Positions 15,760-23,963 of a DNA stretch of 36,114 bases are shown one piece after another (the stretch's first letter is position 1; each line of letters starts with the position of its first letter). This DNA comes from Butyrivibrio sp. (GTDB lineage Bacteria > Bacillota > Clostridia > Lachnospirales > Lachnospiraceae). The stretch is from NCBI RefSeq assembly GCF_015056685.1, contig NZ_SVFW01000003.1, positions 114,623 to 150,736 on the forward strand. Reading direction: 5' to 3'. The notes beneath the pieces were generated by a model. It saw only the letters and a list, made by a program, of their open reading frames with translations. It had not been told where the DNA came from and searched no databases. The position numbers and the translations under genes are program-made.

Positions 15760-16803
15760 TTACGCCTTAATTGCCCATCTCATCTTGGTAGACTTACTGC
15801 GAGGATTCAGCCTGCACTCTTCTGCTGATGGCCTTGTAACATCCTCTGATATATCGCTGTAAACTCCATTCTTTTTCAGTTCCTTAAAGGACTTTTTTAC
15901 AAGTCTGTCTTCCCCTGAGTGGAAAGTCAAAATCGCAACTCTTCCACCCGGATTAAGTATTCTGGGGAGCTTTTCCAAAAATGAATAAAGAACTTCAAAT
16001 TCACTGTTTACATCTATTCGAAGTGCCTGGAAAACTCTGGCACAGCTCTTTTTAATAGCCTGTTCTTTCTCTTCTTTTGGAACTTTCCACAGAGCACCTT
16101 CAATTGCTTCTCTGAGGGCAGTTGTGGTGTCCATTGGATTCCCCTTTTTCATCAGGTTAAAAACTTTGTCGGCAATTTCCTCAGCATATGGCTCATCCGA
16201 ATTTTCAATAAGCATTCCGACAAATTCATCCCTTGTTATATTATGAAGTCTTTCTGCTGCAGATTCTCCATGCTCAGGATCAAGCCTTAGATCAAGTGGT
16301 CCGTCGACCTTATAAGAAAAGCCCCTCTTGGGATCATCGATCTGCATTGAAGAAACTCCAAGGTCTGCCAGAACAAAGTCAAACTTCCCGGCTTCCTCAG
16401 CCACTTTATCTATATTGGCAAAATTGATGAGTCTGAATTTAAAGTTATTCTCTCCAAATCCGGCATTCCTTAGCCTCTCCACAGTCTTTTTTGACTCTAT
16501 GGGATCGACGTCAAGGCCATAAACACAGCCCTTTCCCTGCAGCTGCTCCAGCATTTTCCTGGTATGTCCGCCATATCCGAGCGTACAATCAAGCCCCTGC
16601 TCGCCGGGCTGTATTTTCAGCACATCAAGAATTTCTTTTACCATGATGGAAATATGCATTCCTGCAGGTGTTGAGCCTTTGGATATAACCTTAGCCACTG
16701 TATCTGCGTATTTCTCAGGATTCTGCTCTTTATATTTTTCTTCAAACTTTCTGGGATATTTCCCGGAATAGTGTACTCTGCGCTTATGCTGTTTTTCTTC
16801 CAT
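15760..16803 (-). CDS. rsmH: RsmH/MraW-like 16S rRNA methyltransferase with a basic N-terminal extension
   Basis: A 347-residue SAM-dependent methyltransferase; RsmH methylates N4 of C1402 in 16S rRNA. HISIMVKEILD, DCTLGYGGHTRKML (72-85), GLDVDP, DFVLADLGVSSMQIDDPKRGFSY, FQALRIDVNSEF and ILTFHSGEDRLVKKSF are the ordered RsmH motifs. About 45 Lys/Arg-rich residues precede the usual start, where E. coli RsmH has about seven. The ATG at 16801-16803 follows GGAGG and the extension has normal codon use, so it is probably real. The gene is away from any division cluster (no mraZ, ftsL or pbp next to it), so this may be a second, paralogous copy; that cannot be checked here. Confidence 0.9.
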   Translation of the reverse strand: MEEKQHKRRVHYSGKYPRKFEEKYKEQNPEKYADTVAKVISKGSTPAGMHISIMVKEILDVLKIQPGEQGLDCTLGYGGHTRKMLEQLQGKGCVYGLDVDPIESKKTVERLRNAGFGENNFKFRLINFANIDKVAEEAGKFDFVLADLGVSSMQIDDPKRGFSYKVDGPLDLRLDPEHGESAAERLHNITRDEFVGMLIENSDEPYAEEIADKVFNLMKKGNPMDTTTALREAIEGALWKVPKEEKEQAIKKSCARVFQALRIDVNSEFEVLYSFLEKLPRILNPGGRVAILTFHSGEDRLVKKSFKELKKNGVYSDISEDVTRPSAEECRLNPRSKSTKMRWAIKA

Positions 16804-16896
16804 TTAGCCTCCAAAAAAGGTAGTATTATGGAATAATTGTAATATTATCCTTGCATAAAAGAAAGATATGAATAGTTCAGATCCGTTTGTAGATAA

Positions 16897-17283
16897 TTAA
16901 TTCAGTTTATTTGTACTAAGAGCAATGTTTCTTGAAAGGAGATATACACAGTACTGATTCATGCTGATTCCTTCGCGTTTTGATTGCTCAGCCAGTATCC
17001 TGTGCAAGCTTTTGGGAATCCGTAGCTTAAATTGACCAGAGTACTTTTCTTTTTTTTCAGGAATACTTATTTCTATTTGCTCTTCAATTGCAGCCTCTAG
17101 CCACGTACGTTTTGCATCCTCAGCATTCTTTATCGCCTCTTCAATTGTTTCTCCTACTGTAAGGCATCCGGGTAAATCTGGAAAAGAAACTACATATCCG
17201 CCTTCATCTAAATCTTTTACTATTTCCATCTTGTAAGGTAGGTCTATATAATCCTCAATCTTTTTCATTCTCATCTTCTTCAT
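16897..17283 (-). CDS. hicB: HicB family antitoxin
   Basis: A 128-residue antitoxin that binds and blocks HicA and usually represses the operon. The N-terminal half is the HicB fold: KMEIVKDLDEGGYVVSFPDLPGCLTVGETIEEAIKNAEDA in two consecutive blocks at about 18-57, the degraded RNase H-like domain. The C-terminal part, QFKLRIPKSLHRILAEQSKREGISMNQYCVYLL (about 84-116), looks like a ribbon-helix-helix DNA-binding domain. It overlaps the end of hicA by 29 bases in another frame; the ATG at 17281-17283 is used because GGAGAGG lies just before it. No clear terminator was seen before the RsmH-like gene about 90 bases downstream. Confidence 0.93.
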   Translation of the reverse strand: MKKMRMKKIEDYIDLPYKMEIVKDLDEGGYVVSFPDLPGCLTVGETIEEAIKNAEDAKRTWLEAAIEEQIEISIPEKKEKYSGQFKLRIPKSLHRILAEQSKREGISMNQYCVYLLSRNIALSTNKLN

Positions 17284-17524
17284 CGTCCTCTCCTTCCTCC
17301 AAGACTACATTCTTGACCATTTCTACATAAATCTTTTTAATAGGTTCATGAGCAGGAATTGTTATTGGATTTTTGCCAGGTTTTCTAAATGTAAAATGAC
17401 TACTCCCTCCTTTTGTTCCCTGCATAACATACCCATATGCCTCTAAAACCCTCTTAAGCTCTTCAAATCGCATATTTCCTGACATTTTGAGTATATTGTT
17501 TATTAGTTTTTCCCATCTTGACAT
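17255..17524 (-). CDS. hicA: HicA family mRNA interferase toxin
   Basis: An 89-residue ribosome-independent RNase with a double-stranded-RNA-binding-like fold. KMSGNMRFEELKRVLEAYGY is the first helix, and His43 in TKGGSSHFTFRKPG is the catalytic histidine; NPITIPAHEPIKKIYVEMV completes the family pattern. The ATG at 17522-17524 is chosen because TGAGGA lies about nine bases before it and homologues start near here; earlier in-frame ATGs exist. The tail is unusually acidic (EEGEDDEEDENEKD), in the part that overlaps hicB. HicA precedes HicB, the usual order. Confidence 0.92.
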   Translation of the reverse strand: MSRWEKLINNILKMSGNMRFEELKRVLEAYGYVMQGTKGGSSHFTFRKPGKNPITIPAHEPIKKIYVEMVKNVVLEEGEDDEEDENEKD

Positions 17525-17606
17525 TCTCTTTTTCCTCATTGTAATTGGTATCGTATTTGGTGTCAAATGAATATCGTTATTTAGAACAATTCTAAAAACA
17601 TCTTAC

Positions 17607-17673
17607 TTGTCAATAACAAAAAAATCTGATACTATATAACCGTTGGTTATATTAGCGCAACCATTGGTTATAT
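17607..17673 (+). promoter_or_regulatory. Promoter and tandem palindromic operators of the XRE gene
   Basis: TTGTCA (17607-17612) and TACTAT (17630-17635) are 17 bases apart. Just after, ATATAACCGTTGGTTATAT (17634-17652) is a perfect 19-bp palindrome overlapping the -10. A second site, AACC-ATT-GGTT with a right flank ATAT (17659-17673), starts 21 bp later, so both lie on the same face of the helix. They end about 17 bases before the regulator start, the natural place for autorepression. Confidence 0.75.
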
Positions 17674-17689
17674 GTCAAGGAGGAAAATA

Positions 17690-18034
17690 ATGAGCTTTAA
17701 TTCTAGACGATTAAAGGAAATTCGCGAAAATTTAGGTATTAGTAAAGCTGAAGCCGCGCGACGACTAAACATGACAGCAATGGGATATGGAAGGTATGAA
17801 AACGGACAAAGAGAGCCATCCTTTCAGACTATAAACTATATAGCTCAGGTTTTTGGTACATCATCTGATTATCTATATGATAAAGTAAATAATCCATCAG
17901 CTAATTGCATCACGATATATAAATCTGATGACCCTGTGCTATTTGATCTTATCCAAACCTATCAACAAAATTCCGATTCAGCCATTCGAATTGCAAACTA
18001 CTATCAAAAACTCAAAAATAATAAAAAGGAATAA
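17690..18034 (+). CDS. XRE family helix-turn-helix regulator
   Basis: A 114-residue DNA-binding protein. Residues about 4-60 are an HTH_3 domain: LKEIRENLGISKAEAARRLNMTAMGYGRYENGQREP, read as helix, turn and recognition helix, then TINYIAQVFGTSSDYLYD. The C-terminal half is short and uncharacterised and may serve dimerisation. The ATG at 17690 has AAGGAGG seven bases before it; an in-frame ATG at 17672 would itself span that site. Two palindromes overlap its promoter, suggesting negative autoregulation. It is followed after 7 bases by an RNA methyltransferase gene, so both are under the same control; hicAB is divergent. Confidence 0.9.
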   Translation: MSFNSRRLKEIRENLGISKAEAARRLNMTAMGYGRYENGQREPSFQTINYIAQVFGTSSDYLYDKVNNPSANCITIYKSDDPVLFDLIQTYQQNSDSAIRIANYYQKLKNNKKE

Positions 18035-18041
18035 CTATATA

Positions 18042-18860
18042 ATGGCAAAAACTTTAATCAAAATAGAAAACTTAAACACTCCTGATCTTCGCGTTTATCA
18101 TGAATACTCCGAGAATCAGTTATTTCACATAAATGAACCAGACCTTGGGATTTTCATCGCCGAGAGTCCCAAAGTTATCGGCCGGGCACTTGATGCCGGC
18201 TATGAGCCAATATCTCTTTTGCTGGAAAAAGATCAGACTGAAAAAGAAGCAGAGGAAATAATAGAAAGAATTACTCAAAGCTCGGATGTTCCAGTATACG
18301 TTGCGGAGTCTAAAGTGCTGACTCAGATTACAGGCTTTCACCTTACAAGGGGCGTGCTCTGCGCTATGAGGAGAAAAGAGCTGCCTTCTGTAGCTGATGT
18401 ATGTCAAAATGCCAGAAGAGTTGCAGTTCTTGAAAATGTAACTAATCCAACAAATCTCGGAGCCATCGTAAGAAGTGCTGCTGCCCTTGGCATGGATGCT
18501 GTTCTTTTCACACATGGCTGCACTGACCCGCTCTACAGGCGCGCTGCCAGAGTCAGCATGGGAACTGTATTCCAGGTGCCCTGGACATTTCTCCCTGAGG
18601 GAAAAGAGTTTGAGAGTTTAAAGGAGCTTGGATTTAAGAGCGTCGCAATGGCACTTAGAAACGACACTAAGGATATTAGCGATGATGAACTCCGAAACGC
18701 AGACAAACTGGCCATTTTCTTCGGTGCTGAAGGTGATGGACTTTTACCTGAAACAATAAGCGCCTGCGACTATTGCGTTAAGATTCCAATGGCACATGGC
18801 GTTGATTCTCTTAACGTTGCAGCCGCAAGCGCTGTAGCTTTTTGGGAATTATCAAAATGA
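18042..18860 (+). CDS. SpoU/TrmH family RNA 2'-O-methyltransferase
   Basis: A 272-residue methyltransferase of the trefoil-knot class, which methylates a ribose 2'-OH in rRNA or tRNA. The N-terminal part (1-110) is the substrate-binding domain (DLGIFIAESPKVIGRALDAG, and GFHLTRGVLCAMRR). The C-terminal domain has motif 1 NPTNLGAIVRSAAALGMDAV, motif 2 IFFGAEGDGL and motif 3 IPMAHGVDSLNVAAASAV. The exact target is unknown. The ATG at 18042 follows the XRE stop by 7 bases, with AAAGGA at the end of that gene. It converges on the GH2 gene with no gap: the two stop codons sit in the same hexamer, TGATCA. Confidence 0.93.
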   Translation: MAKTLIKIENLNTPDLRVYHEYSENQLFHINEPDLGIFIAESPKVIGRALDAGYEPISLLLEKDQTEKEAEEIIERITQSSDVPVYVAESKVLTQITGFHLTRGVLCAMRRKELPSVADVCQNARRVAVLENVTNPTNLGAIVRSAAALGMDAVLFTHGCTDPLYRRAARVSMGTVFQVPWTFLPEGKEFESLKELGFKSVAMALRNDTKDISDDELRNADKLAIFFGAEGDGLLPETISACDYCVKIPMAHGVDSLNVAAASAVAFWELSK

Positions 18861-21245
18861 TCAGATATCAATATTCAGTTCTGATAGTCCTTCTGCCTTA
18901 AAACAAACTGTTGCCCTAGAGCCCTGTTCTTTTTTCCTGAAAACTGCCAGTAGTTTTCCGGCGAGCATGGCTCTTTTTTCTTCTTTATAACAGGACAGAT
19001 CAAGCATGTTACCTGCATCCATTCCAATAAACTCGGCTGCATCATCATACTTAACAGCAACTACAGAATCTTCGGTCGGAACACAATTGCCATTTTCATC
19101 TGCAGCGCTTATTTCCACAAATGTAAACTCACCTACGTTCTTCACATCTGCTGCTAGTTTTGACATTTTGCCTGTAGTTTTGACCACACACTCTTTTACA
19201 AGCTTATCTCCAATATAGCCTTCTGCACGGAGCTCGCCTGCTTCATATGGCACATCCCAGGATAAATGAAGGTCTCCTGTAGTCGGGTGATATCTTCTCA
19301 TCTCATCATCCCAGCTCTGTGTTGCTCCATATCTTGGACACGCAGCACCGGACTTTTCTGAAATGAGGCGACCGTTCAGATAGAGCTTAACTCTCTCGCA
19401 GTTAGTGTAGCAAAGGACCTGCTTAAACTCTCCTTCGTCGCCTCTAAAGTTCCAATGAGGCAAAAGATGTAGTGTCACATCATCCTTATTCCATATGGAC
19501 CTGAAATAGTAATAAGCATCTTTCTTAAATCCGGCAGTATCAATTGCCCCAAAGTTAGCGCCACGCCTTGGCCAATGAGCTTCGCCGAGGTAATCTATTC
19601 CTGTCCAGATATAGTCTCCCGCAACATAGTCCCTGCTTGCAGTAAATCTCCAAAGAGCTTCATGGGTCAGAGTCGCTGTGATATAGTTTGTGTTATTTGG
19701 CCCTTCTAAGCTGTAATCTCCTCTGTCTCCGCATACAGAGGGATTCTCCGTTCCAATAAAAAGTCTGTCCGGGTGAGCAATCTTGTCATCCTCATAGAAC
19801 CTTTCAGCTCTTTCACGCCACCTTCCTACGTAGTTATATCCCACTACATCCAGAGCCTCAAGGAAGCTGTCTTTGGTGGCAATTGCAGGAAGGGATGCGA
19901 TGTTATCGCAGGCACTTGTAACAAGCCTTTGTGAGTCCTCTGAGTGCACTATGTCAGAGAGCATTTTTACTATCTGTGCCCCAGACGCATAGCCCTGCTC
20001 AGGGATTTCATTCCCAATGCTCCACAGGACAATACTTGGATGGTTATAGTCGCGCCTTATCATGGTTCTTAGCTCTTTTTCCGCATCCAGTGAAAAGAAC
20101 TGACTAAAGCCGTAGGATGGTTTATCCGAATAATAGTTCTCATTTTTATTCTTGCCCAGGGTCCACTCATCACAGATTTCATCCATTACAATAAAGCCCA
20201 TTTCATCGCAAAGATCAAGGAAGGCTGGCGCCGGAGGATTGTGTGAACATCTGATTCCATTTACGCCCATATCCTTAAGTGATTTAAATCTTTCGCTCCA
20301 AACCTCTTTGTGGAAAGCTGCGCCGAATAATCCGCTGTCATGGTGGAGACATACGCCTTTTATCTTCACCTGCACTCCATTTAACACAAAGCCCTTATCT
20401 TTGGTAAAAAGAGCTTTCCTTATTCCTATTTTTTCTATGCGTCTGTCAACTAATGTTTCGTCTTCATACACTCTTGTCTCAAGGGTGTATAAATATGGAT
20501 CTTTTTCAGACCACAAAACAGGGTTATTAACAAACATCATGCTTGCTGCTTCTGCGCTGCCTTTTGACTTTATCCACAGGGATGCTCCTGTAGCAGCAAT
20601 CTCTTTTCCACTCTTATCTTTTATTGTCCATCTGATAACTGAGTCTTTGTCTGTATCAGAATAATTGTCTATCTTAGTTCTTAAATCCAGTGTAGCTAAG
20701 GTTCCATCATCTGTAACTGTATTTGTATCCACTTTTACCCCAAACAGATTGGTGCAGATATCTCCGTGTTTTCTTAAGTAAACATCTCTGTATATGCCAG
20801 ATCCTGTATACCATCTGCTGTTTGGCTGCTTGCTGTTATTAACTTTAACAGCTATGACGTTTTTTCCTGGAACTATTTTGTCTGTGATATCCACAGAAAA
20901 TGTTGTGTATCCGTAGTTGTTTCCACCTACCTTTTTGCCGTTAACAAACACGGTACTCTCCATATAGATTCCCTCAAAAATGAGTTCATATCTTGATTCT
21001 TTGACATCCTCGTCTTTTAAGGTCACTTCTTTTCTGTACCATCCGGTTCCGGCCTTTGCATAGCCGCCACCGGCACCACTTTTGTTATCCTTATCAGGAG
21101 CAAAAAAAGTATCCCAGTCGTGGGGCAGCGTCAACACTTCCCATGATGAATCATCATATTCAGCTCCTGCAAAAATATCTCCATTACAATCTTCCAAGTT
21201 GAATTTCCAATTTTGATTTATTAAGCTGGTATCTTTTAACTCCAT
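18861..21245 (-). CDS. GH2 family glycosidase, probable beta-galactosidase
   Basis: A 794-residue intracellular enzyme. Residues about 1-160 form the sugar-binding jelly roll (LPHDWD, GTGWYRKE, YGYTTFSVDIT, RWYTGSGIYRDVYL), then an Ig-like domain, then a TIM barrel with GVCLHHDSGLFGAAF and GIRCSHNPPAPAFLDLCDEMG. The acid/base is Glu413 (LWSIGNEIPE) and the nucleophile Glu500 (LFIGTENPS). Beta-galactosidase is the commonest activity for this layout, but beta-glucuronidase or another activity is possible. The ATG at 21243-21245 follows GGAGAGAGG. It lies 114 bases after the binding-protein gene on the same strand, behind a hairpin, so it probably processes what system 1 imports. Confidence 0.93.
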   Translation of the reverse strand: MELKDTSLINQNWKFNLEDCNGDIFAGAEYDDSSWEVLTLPHDWDTFFAPDKDNKSGAGGGYAKAGTGWYRKEVTLKDEDVKESRYELIFEGIYMESTVFVNGKKVGGNNYGYTTFSVDITDKIVPGKNVIAVKVNNSKQPNSRWYTGSGIYRDVYLRKHGDICTNLFGVKVDTNTVTDDGTLATLDLRTKIDNYSDTDKDSVIRWTIKDKSGKEIAATGASLWIKSKGSAEAASMMFVNNPVLWSEKDPYLYTLETRVYEDETLVDRRIEKIGIRKALFTKDKGFVLNGVQVKIKGVCLHHDSGLFGAAFHKEVWSERFKSLKDMGVNGIRCSHNPPAPAFLDLCDEMGFIVMDEICDEWTLGKNKNENYYSDKPSYGFSQFFSLDAEKELRTMIRRDYNHPSIVLWSIGNEIPEQGYASGAQIVKMLSDIVHSEDSQRLVTSACDNIASLPAIATKDSFLEALDVVGYNYVGRWRERAERFYEDDKIAHPDRLFIGTENPSVCGDRGDYSLEGPNNTNYITATLTHEALWRFTASRDYVAGDYIWTGIDYLGEAHWPRRGANFGAIDTAGFKKDAYYYFRSIWNKDDVTLHLLPHWNFRGDEGEFKQVLCYTNCERVKLYLNGRLISEKSGAACPRYGATQSWDDEMRRYHPTTGDLHLSWDVPYEAGELRAEGYIGDKLVKECVVKTTGKMSKLAADVKNVGEFTFVEISAADENGNCVPTEDSVVAVKYDDAAEFIGMDAGNMLDLSCYKEEKRAMLAGKLLAVFRKKEQGSRATVCFKAEGLSELNIDI

Positions 21246-21270
21246 TTCCTCTCTCCTGATAAAGTTTAAA

Positions 21271-21299
21271 AATATAGGGAGCAGGATTATCTGCTCCCT
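21271..21299 (-). terminator. Intercistronic hairpin between the binding protein and GH2 genes
   Basis: AGGGAGCAG (21299-21291 read on the minus strand) pairs with CTGCTCCCT (21284-21276) around a 6-base loop, and is followed by ATATTTTT. It would act as a partial terminator, or as a 3' barrier that stabilises the transporter message relative to the GH2 message. Confidence 0.6.
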
Positions 21300-21359
21300 G
21301 AATAATCATTTCGTGCATTTTTGTTGCGCATCACACAAAATCACGATACTGCATATTTT

Positions 21360-23021
21360 TTATCTTGTTGCAAGCCAAGCTTCATACTGACTGTAGAATT
21401 CATCAAGTACTGTCTGAAGTCCTGAATCGTAGCACTCTTTTATCATCTTATCAAGAGTAGCATCAACATCATCTACAAGACCAAGCTCAAGCATTGGAAC
21501 ATAAGAATTCAATACTGTGTTAACTGCTGCTTTTTCATTGGAAACATTTGTGTCATCAAATACAAATGTGATAGTAGGGTTGCTTACAACTCTTTCTTCC
21601 CAGCTGTCAGAAACTTCTTTTTCTCTAGGATCTCCACCTGCCTCTGAAAGCTCACCGTTCTTGATTGCCCAGGATGCTGAAACTGTCATTGGAGGGAAGT
21701 TTTCTGTAGCTCCGTCAACCTTTGTATACTCGTTGTTTTCGTTGATAGTATAGTGCTTGCCCTCTTCACCAAGAAGAATAAGGTGGTTCACATAAGTATC
21801 CATCTTCATGATATCAAGAACCATAGCTGCTCTCTCAGGATTCTTGGAGCTTGCAGTGATAGCCATGTCGTTGTTTGAATATGCTTCGCATCCTACAAGA
21901 TGTGGCTTTGTAATATCATATGCTGCGCCTACTACGCCGTCTGTCTGCTCTGCCTGTCTGATGTATGTAAATACTGAAGCGTTCCATGCAATTGATGCAC
22001 CCTGAAGTGCTCCGAAAGCATCGTCATCTGTTACTGTGTTTGTAAGAGCTGATCTGCTCCAGCAGCCTGCATCAGCCATTTCCTTCATGTCTTTTGCATA
22101 CTGACGGAAAGGTTCATATTCGTATACCAGCTTGATATCGTCCTTTGTAGGAAGTGATCCTTCCTTATACTCATAGATCATGTCAAAGAAATCTGAATCA
22201 AGTGCAAGGAATGTGTCATACTGCTCTCTGTAAACATCCCAGAGCTCGTTGTTATCCCCTGCTGCAGCAAGTGCATACACACCTGTCTCAGGAGTTTCTT
22301 TTTCTGCAACAGTAAGAGAGAAGTTCTTGTAATCATCCCAGCTTGTAAGCTCTGAAATGCCGTATTTATCTGCAATATCCTGTCTGATTGCTACAATCTT
22401 ACCCATAGGCTGAGCTGTGTTTGATGGAACTGCTATGGTCTTACCTGAAAGAGTTGTCTCATCCCAGCTCTCTGCTGCCTGATACTTATTTGTAAGTGGC
22501 ATACATTTTGCAATAAAGTCAGAATCCAGTGCGTAGAAGGAGCCCTTTGCAGCTTCGGTGTACATGTAGCACCATGGAGCTGTGAAAATAAGGTCTGCGT
22601 CTCCTCCCTGAAGAACAAGTGAATACATTGTTGAGTAATCACTCCAGCTAAGGAATGTTACATTAAGATCTGTGTTAAATGGCTTAAGATAGTCATTTAT
22701 GAGGCCAAGTACCTCGTCCCAGTCATTTGGCGTATCGCCGATAAGATACATCTGAACTGTGTAAGGCTTACTTAAGTCAATTCCAGAGTACATCTCAGGT
22801 GTTGCAGTAACTGTTCCTTCCCCGATTGCTGCCGGAAGATCTGCCAACAGATCTGTTGATTCTGCTGCTGGTGCCTCTGCTGAAGTCTGTGTCTGCTCTG
22901 CTGATCCTGCGCTCTGTGTTGTTGTGTCTGTGCTTGTTGTAGAAGCGCTCTCACCACAAGCTGTTAATACCCCCGCTGTCATAGCGACAGACAAAATAAT
23001 TGATAATACCTTCTTTTTCAT
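21360..23021 (-). CDS. Extracellular solute-binding lipoprotein of oligosaccharide ABC system 1
   Basis: A 553-residue lipoprotein: basic KKK start, hydrophobic core and lipobox LTAC with the acylated Cys22, then a Ser/Thr/Gln/Ala-rich tether to about residue 55. The mature part has the family 1 solute-binding pattern seen with LplB/LplC-type permeases (VQMYLIGDTPNDWDEVLGLIND, ANDMAITASSKNPERAAMVLD-like region). It captures an oligosaccharide outside the membrane and passes it to the permeases encoded just upstream. The ATG at 23019-23021 follows AAAGGAGG. The GH2 gene downstream hints at a beta-galactoside or related ligand, which is inference. Confidence 0.92.
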   Translation of the reverse strand: MKKKVLSIILSVAMTAGVLTACGESASTTSTDTTTQSAGSAEQTQTSAEAPAAESTDLLADLPAAIGEGTVTATPEMYSGIDLSKPYTVQMYLIGDTPNDWDEVLGLINDYLKPFNTDLNVTFLSWSDYSTMYSLVLQGGDADLIFTAPWCYMYTEAAKGSFYALDSDFIAKCMPLTNKYQAAESWDETTLSGKTIAVPSNTAQPMGKIVAIRQDIADKYGISELTSWDDYKNFSLTVAEKETPETGVYALAAAGDNNELWDVYREQYDTFLALDSDFFDMIYEYKEGSLPTKDDIKLVYEYEPFRQYAKDMKEMADAGCWSRSALTNTVTDDDAFGALQGASIAWNASVFTYIRQAEQTDGVVGAAYDITKPHLVGCEAYSNNDMAITASSKNPERAAMVLDIMKMDTYVNHLILLGEEGKHYTINENNEYTKVDGATENFPPMTVSASWAIKNGELSEAGGDPREKEVSDSWEERVVSNPTITFVFDDTNVSNEKAAVNTVLNSYVPMLELGLVDDVDATLDKMIKECYDSGLQTVLDEFYSQYEAWLATR

Positions 23022-23033
23022 TTATACCTCCTT

Positions 23034-23951
23034 TTATCCTTTCACTGCTCCTATAGTTAACCCCTTTACAAAGTATCTTTGTACAAACGGGTAAAGCAAC
23101 ACGATTGGTCCTGTAGCTATTACTGTCATGGACATCTTCATACTCTCGATTGGAATTGACGGAAGAGCAATTCCTGACTTTTCAGCAACTATTCTCATTG
23201 CTTCCGCACTTCCCAAAAGTCTCTGCAGGTAGTATTGAAGTGTAAATTTATTTTCGTCAGTCACATATAACATGCAGTTATACCAATCATTCCAGTAAGC
23301 CAGCGCTGAGAAAAGAGATAAGGTCGCAAGAAGCGGCTTTGAAAGCGGAATGATAAGTTTTGCAAATATGACCAGATCATTGGCTCCGTCTATCTTTGCT
23401 GACTCTGTTATTTCCATAGGCAGCCCTGACATGAATGATTTGGCTATTATCATGTTCCAGACAGAAAACATCAGTGGCAAAATAAGTCCTGCATAGTTGT
23501 TTTTAAAGTTAAGATATCTAACACAGAGCAGGTACCATGGAACAAGTCCGCCATTGAACAGAGTTGTGAAGAAATAGAAAAATGCGAACTTATTTCTCCA
23601 GGGAAAATCTTTTCTTGAAAGAACGTAGCCTGTCATTGTAGCCAAAAGGACTGATAAAAATGTTCCAACTACCGTAACTCCTATTGTTGTTCCGTATGCC
23701 TTAAGTATCGCGATTGGATTTTTAAGGCTGAGCTTATAACTGTCTAAGCTAAAGTTTTCAATTGATGGCAAAAGCGGATAGCCGTTTCTGATAAGTGATG
23801 TCTCTGAGGTAAAAGAAGCTATGATTATCAGGTAAAAAGGAATTACACAGATCAGAGCAAAAATACCTATCAGAACAACTCCGACTATATTAACCGCAAG
23901 CTCATCTTTACTTAGCCTTCTGCGCTTATTTATAACTACTTGATTTGCCAT
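23034..23951 (-). CDS. Carbohydrate ABC transporter permease (LplC-like), system 1
   Basis: A 305-residue inner membrane permease with six predicted helices. The EAA loop that contacts the ATPase is ESAKIDGANDLVIFAKLIIPLSKPLLATL, shown here in outline (EITESAKIDGAND). The C-terminal YPFVQRYFVKGLTIGAVKG is the usual ending of the LplC/YtcP group. The ATG at 23949-23951 follows GGGAGG. It lies between the partner permease (12 bases upstream) and the binding protein (12 bases downstream). No ATPase gene is nearby, so a shared MsmX-type ATPase elsewhere is likely. Confidence 0.94.
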   Translation of the reverse strand: MANQVVINKRRRLSKDELAVNIVGVVLIGIFALICVIPFYLIIIASFTSETSLIRNGYPLLPSIENFSLDSYKLSLKNPIAILKAYGTTIGVTVVGTFLSVLLATMTGYVLSRKDFPWRNKFAFFYFFTTLFNGGLVPWYLLCVRYLNFKNNYAGLILPLMFSVWNMIIAKSFMSGLPMEITESAKIDGANDLVIFAKLIIPLSKPLLATLSLFSALAYWNDWYNCMLYVTDENKFTLQYYLQRLLGSAEAMRIVAEKSGIALPSIPIESMKMSMTVIATGPIVLLYPFVQRYFVKGLTIGAVKG

Positions 23952-23963
23952 TTCTACCTCCCA

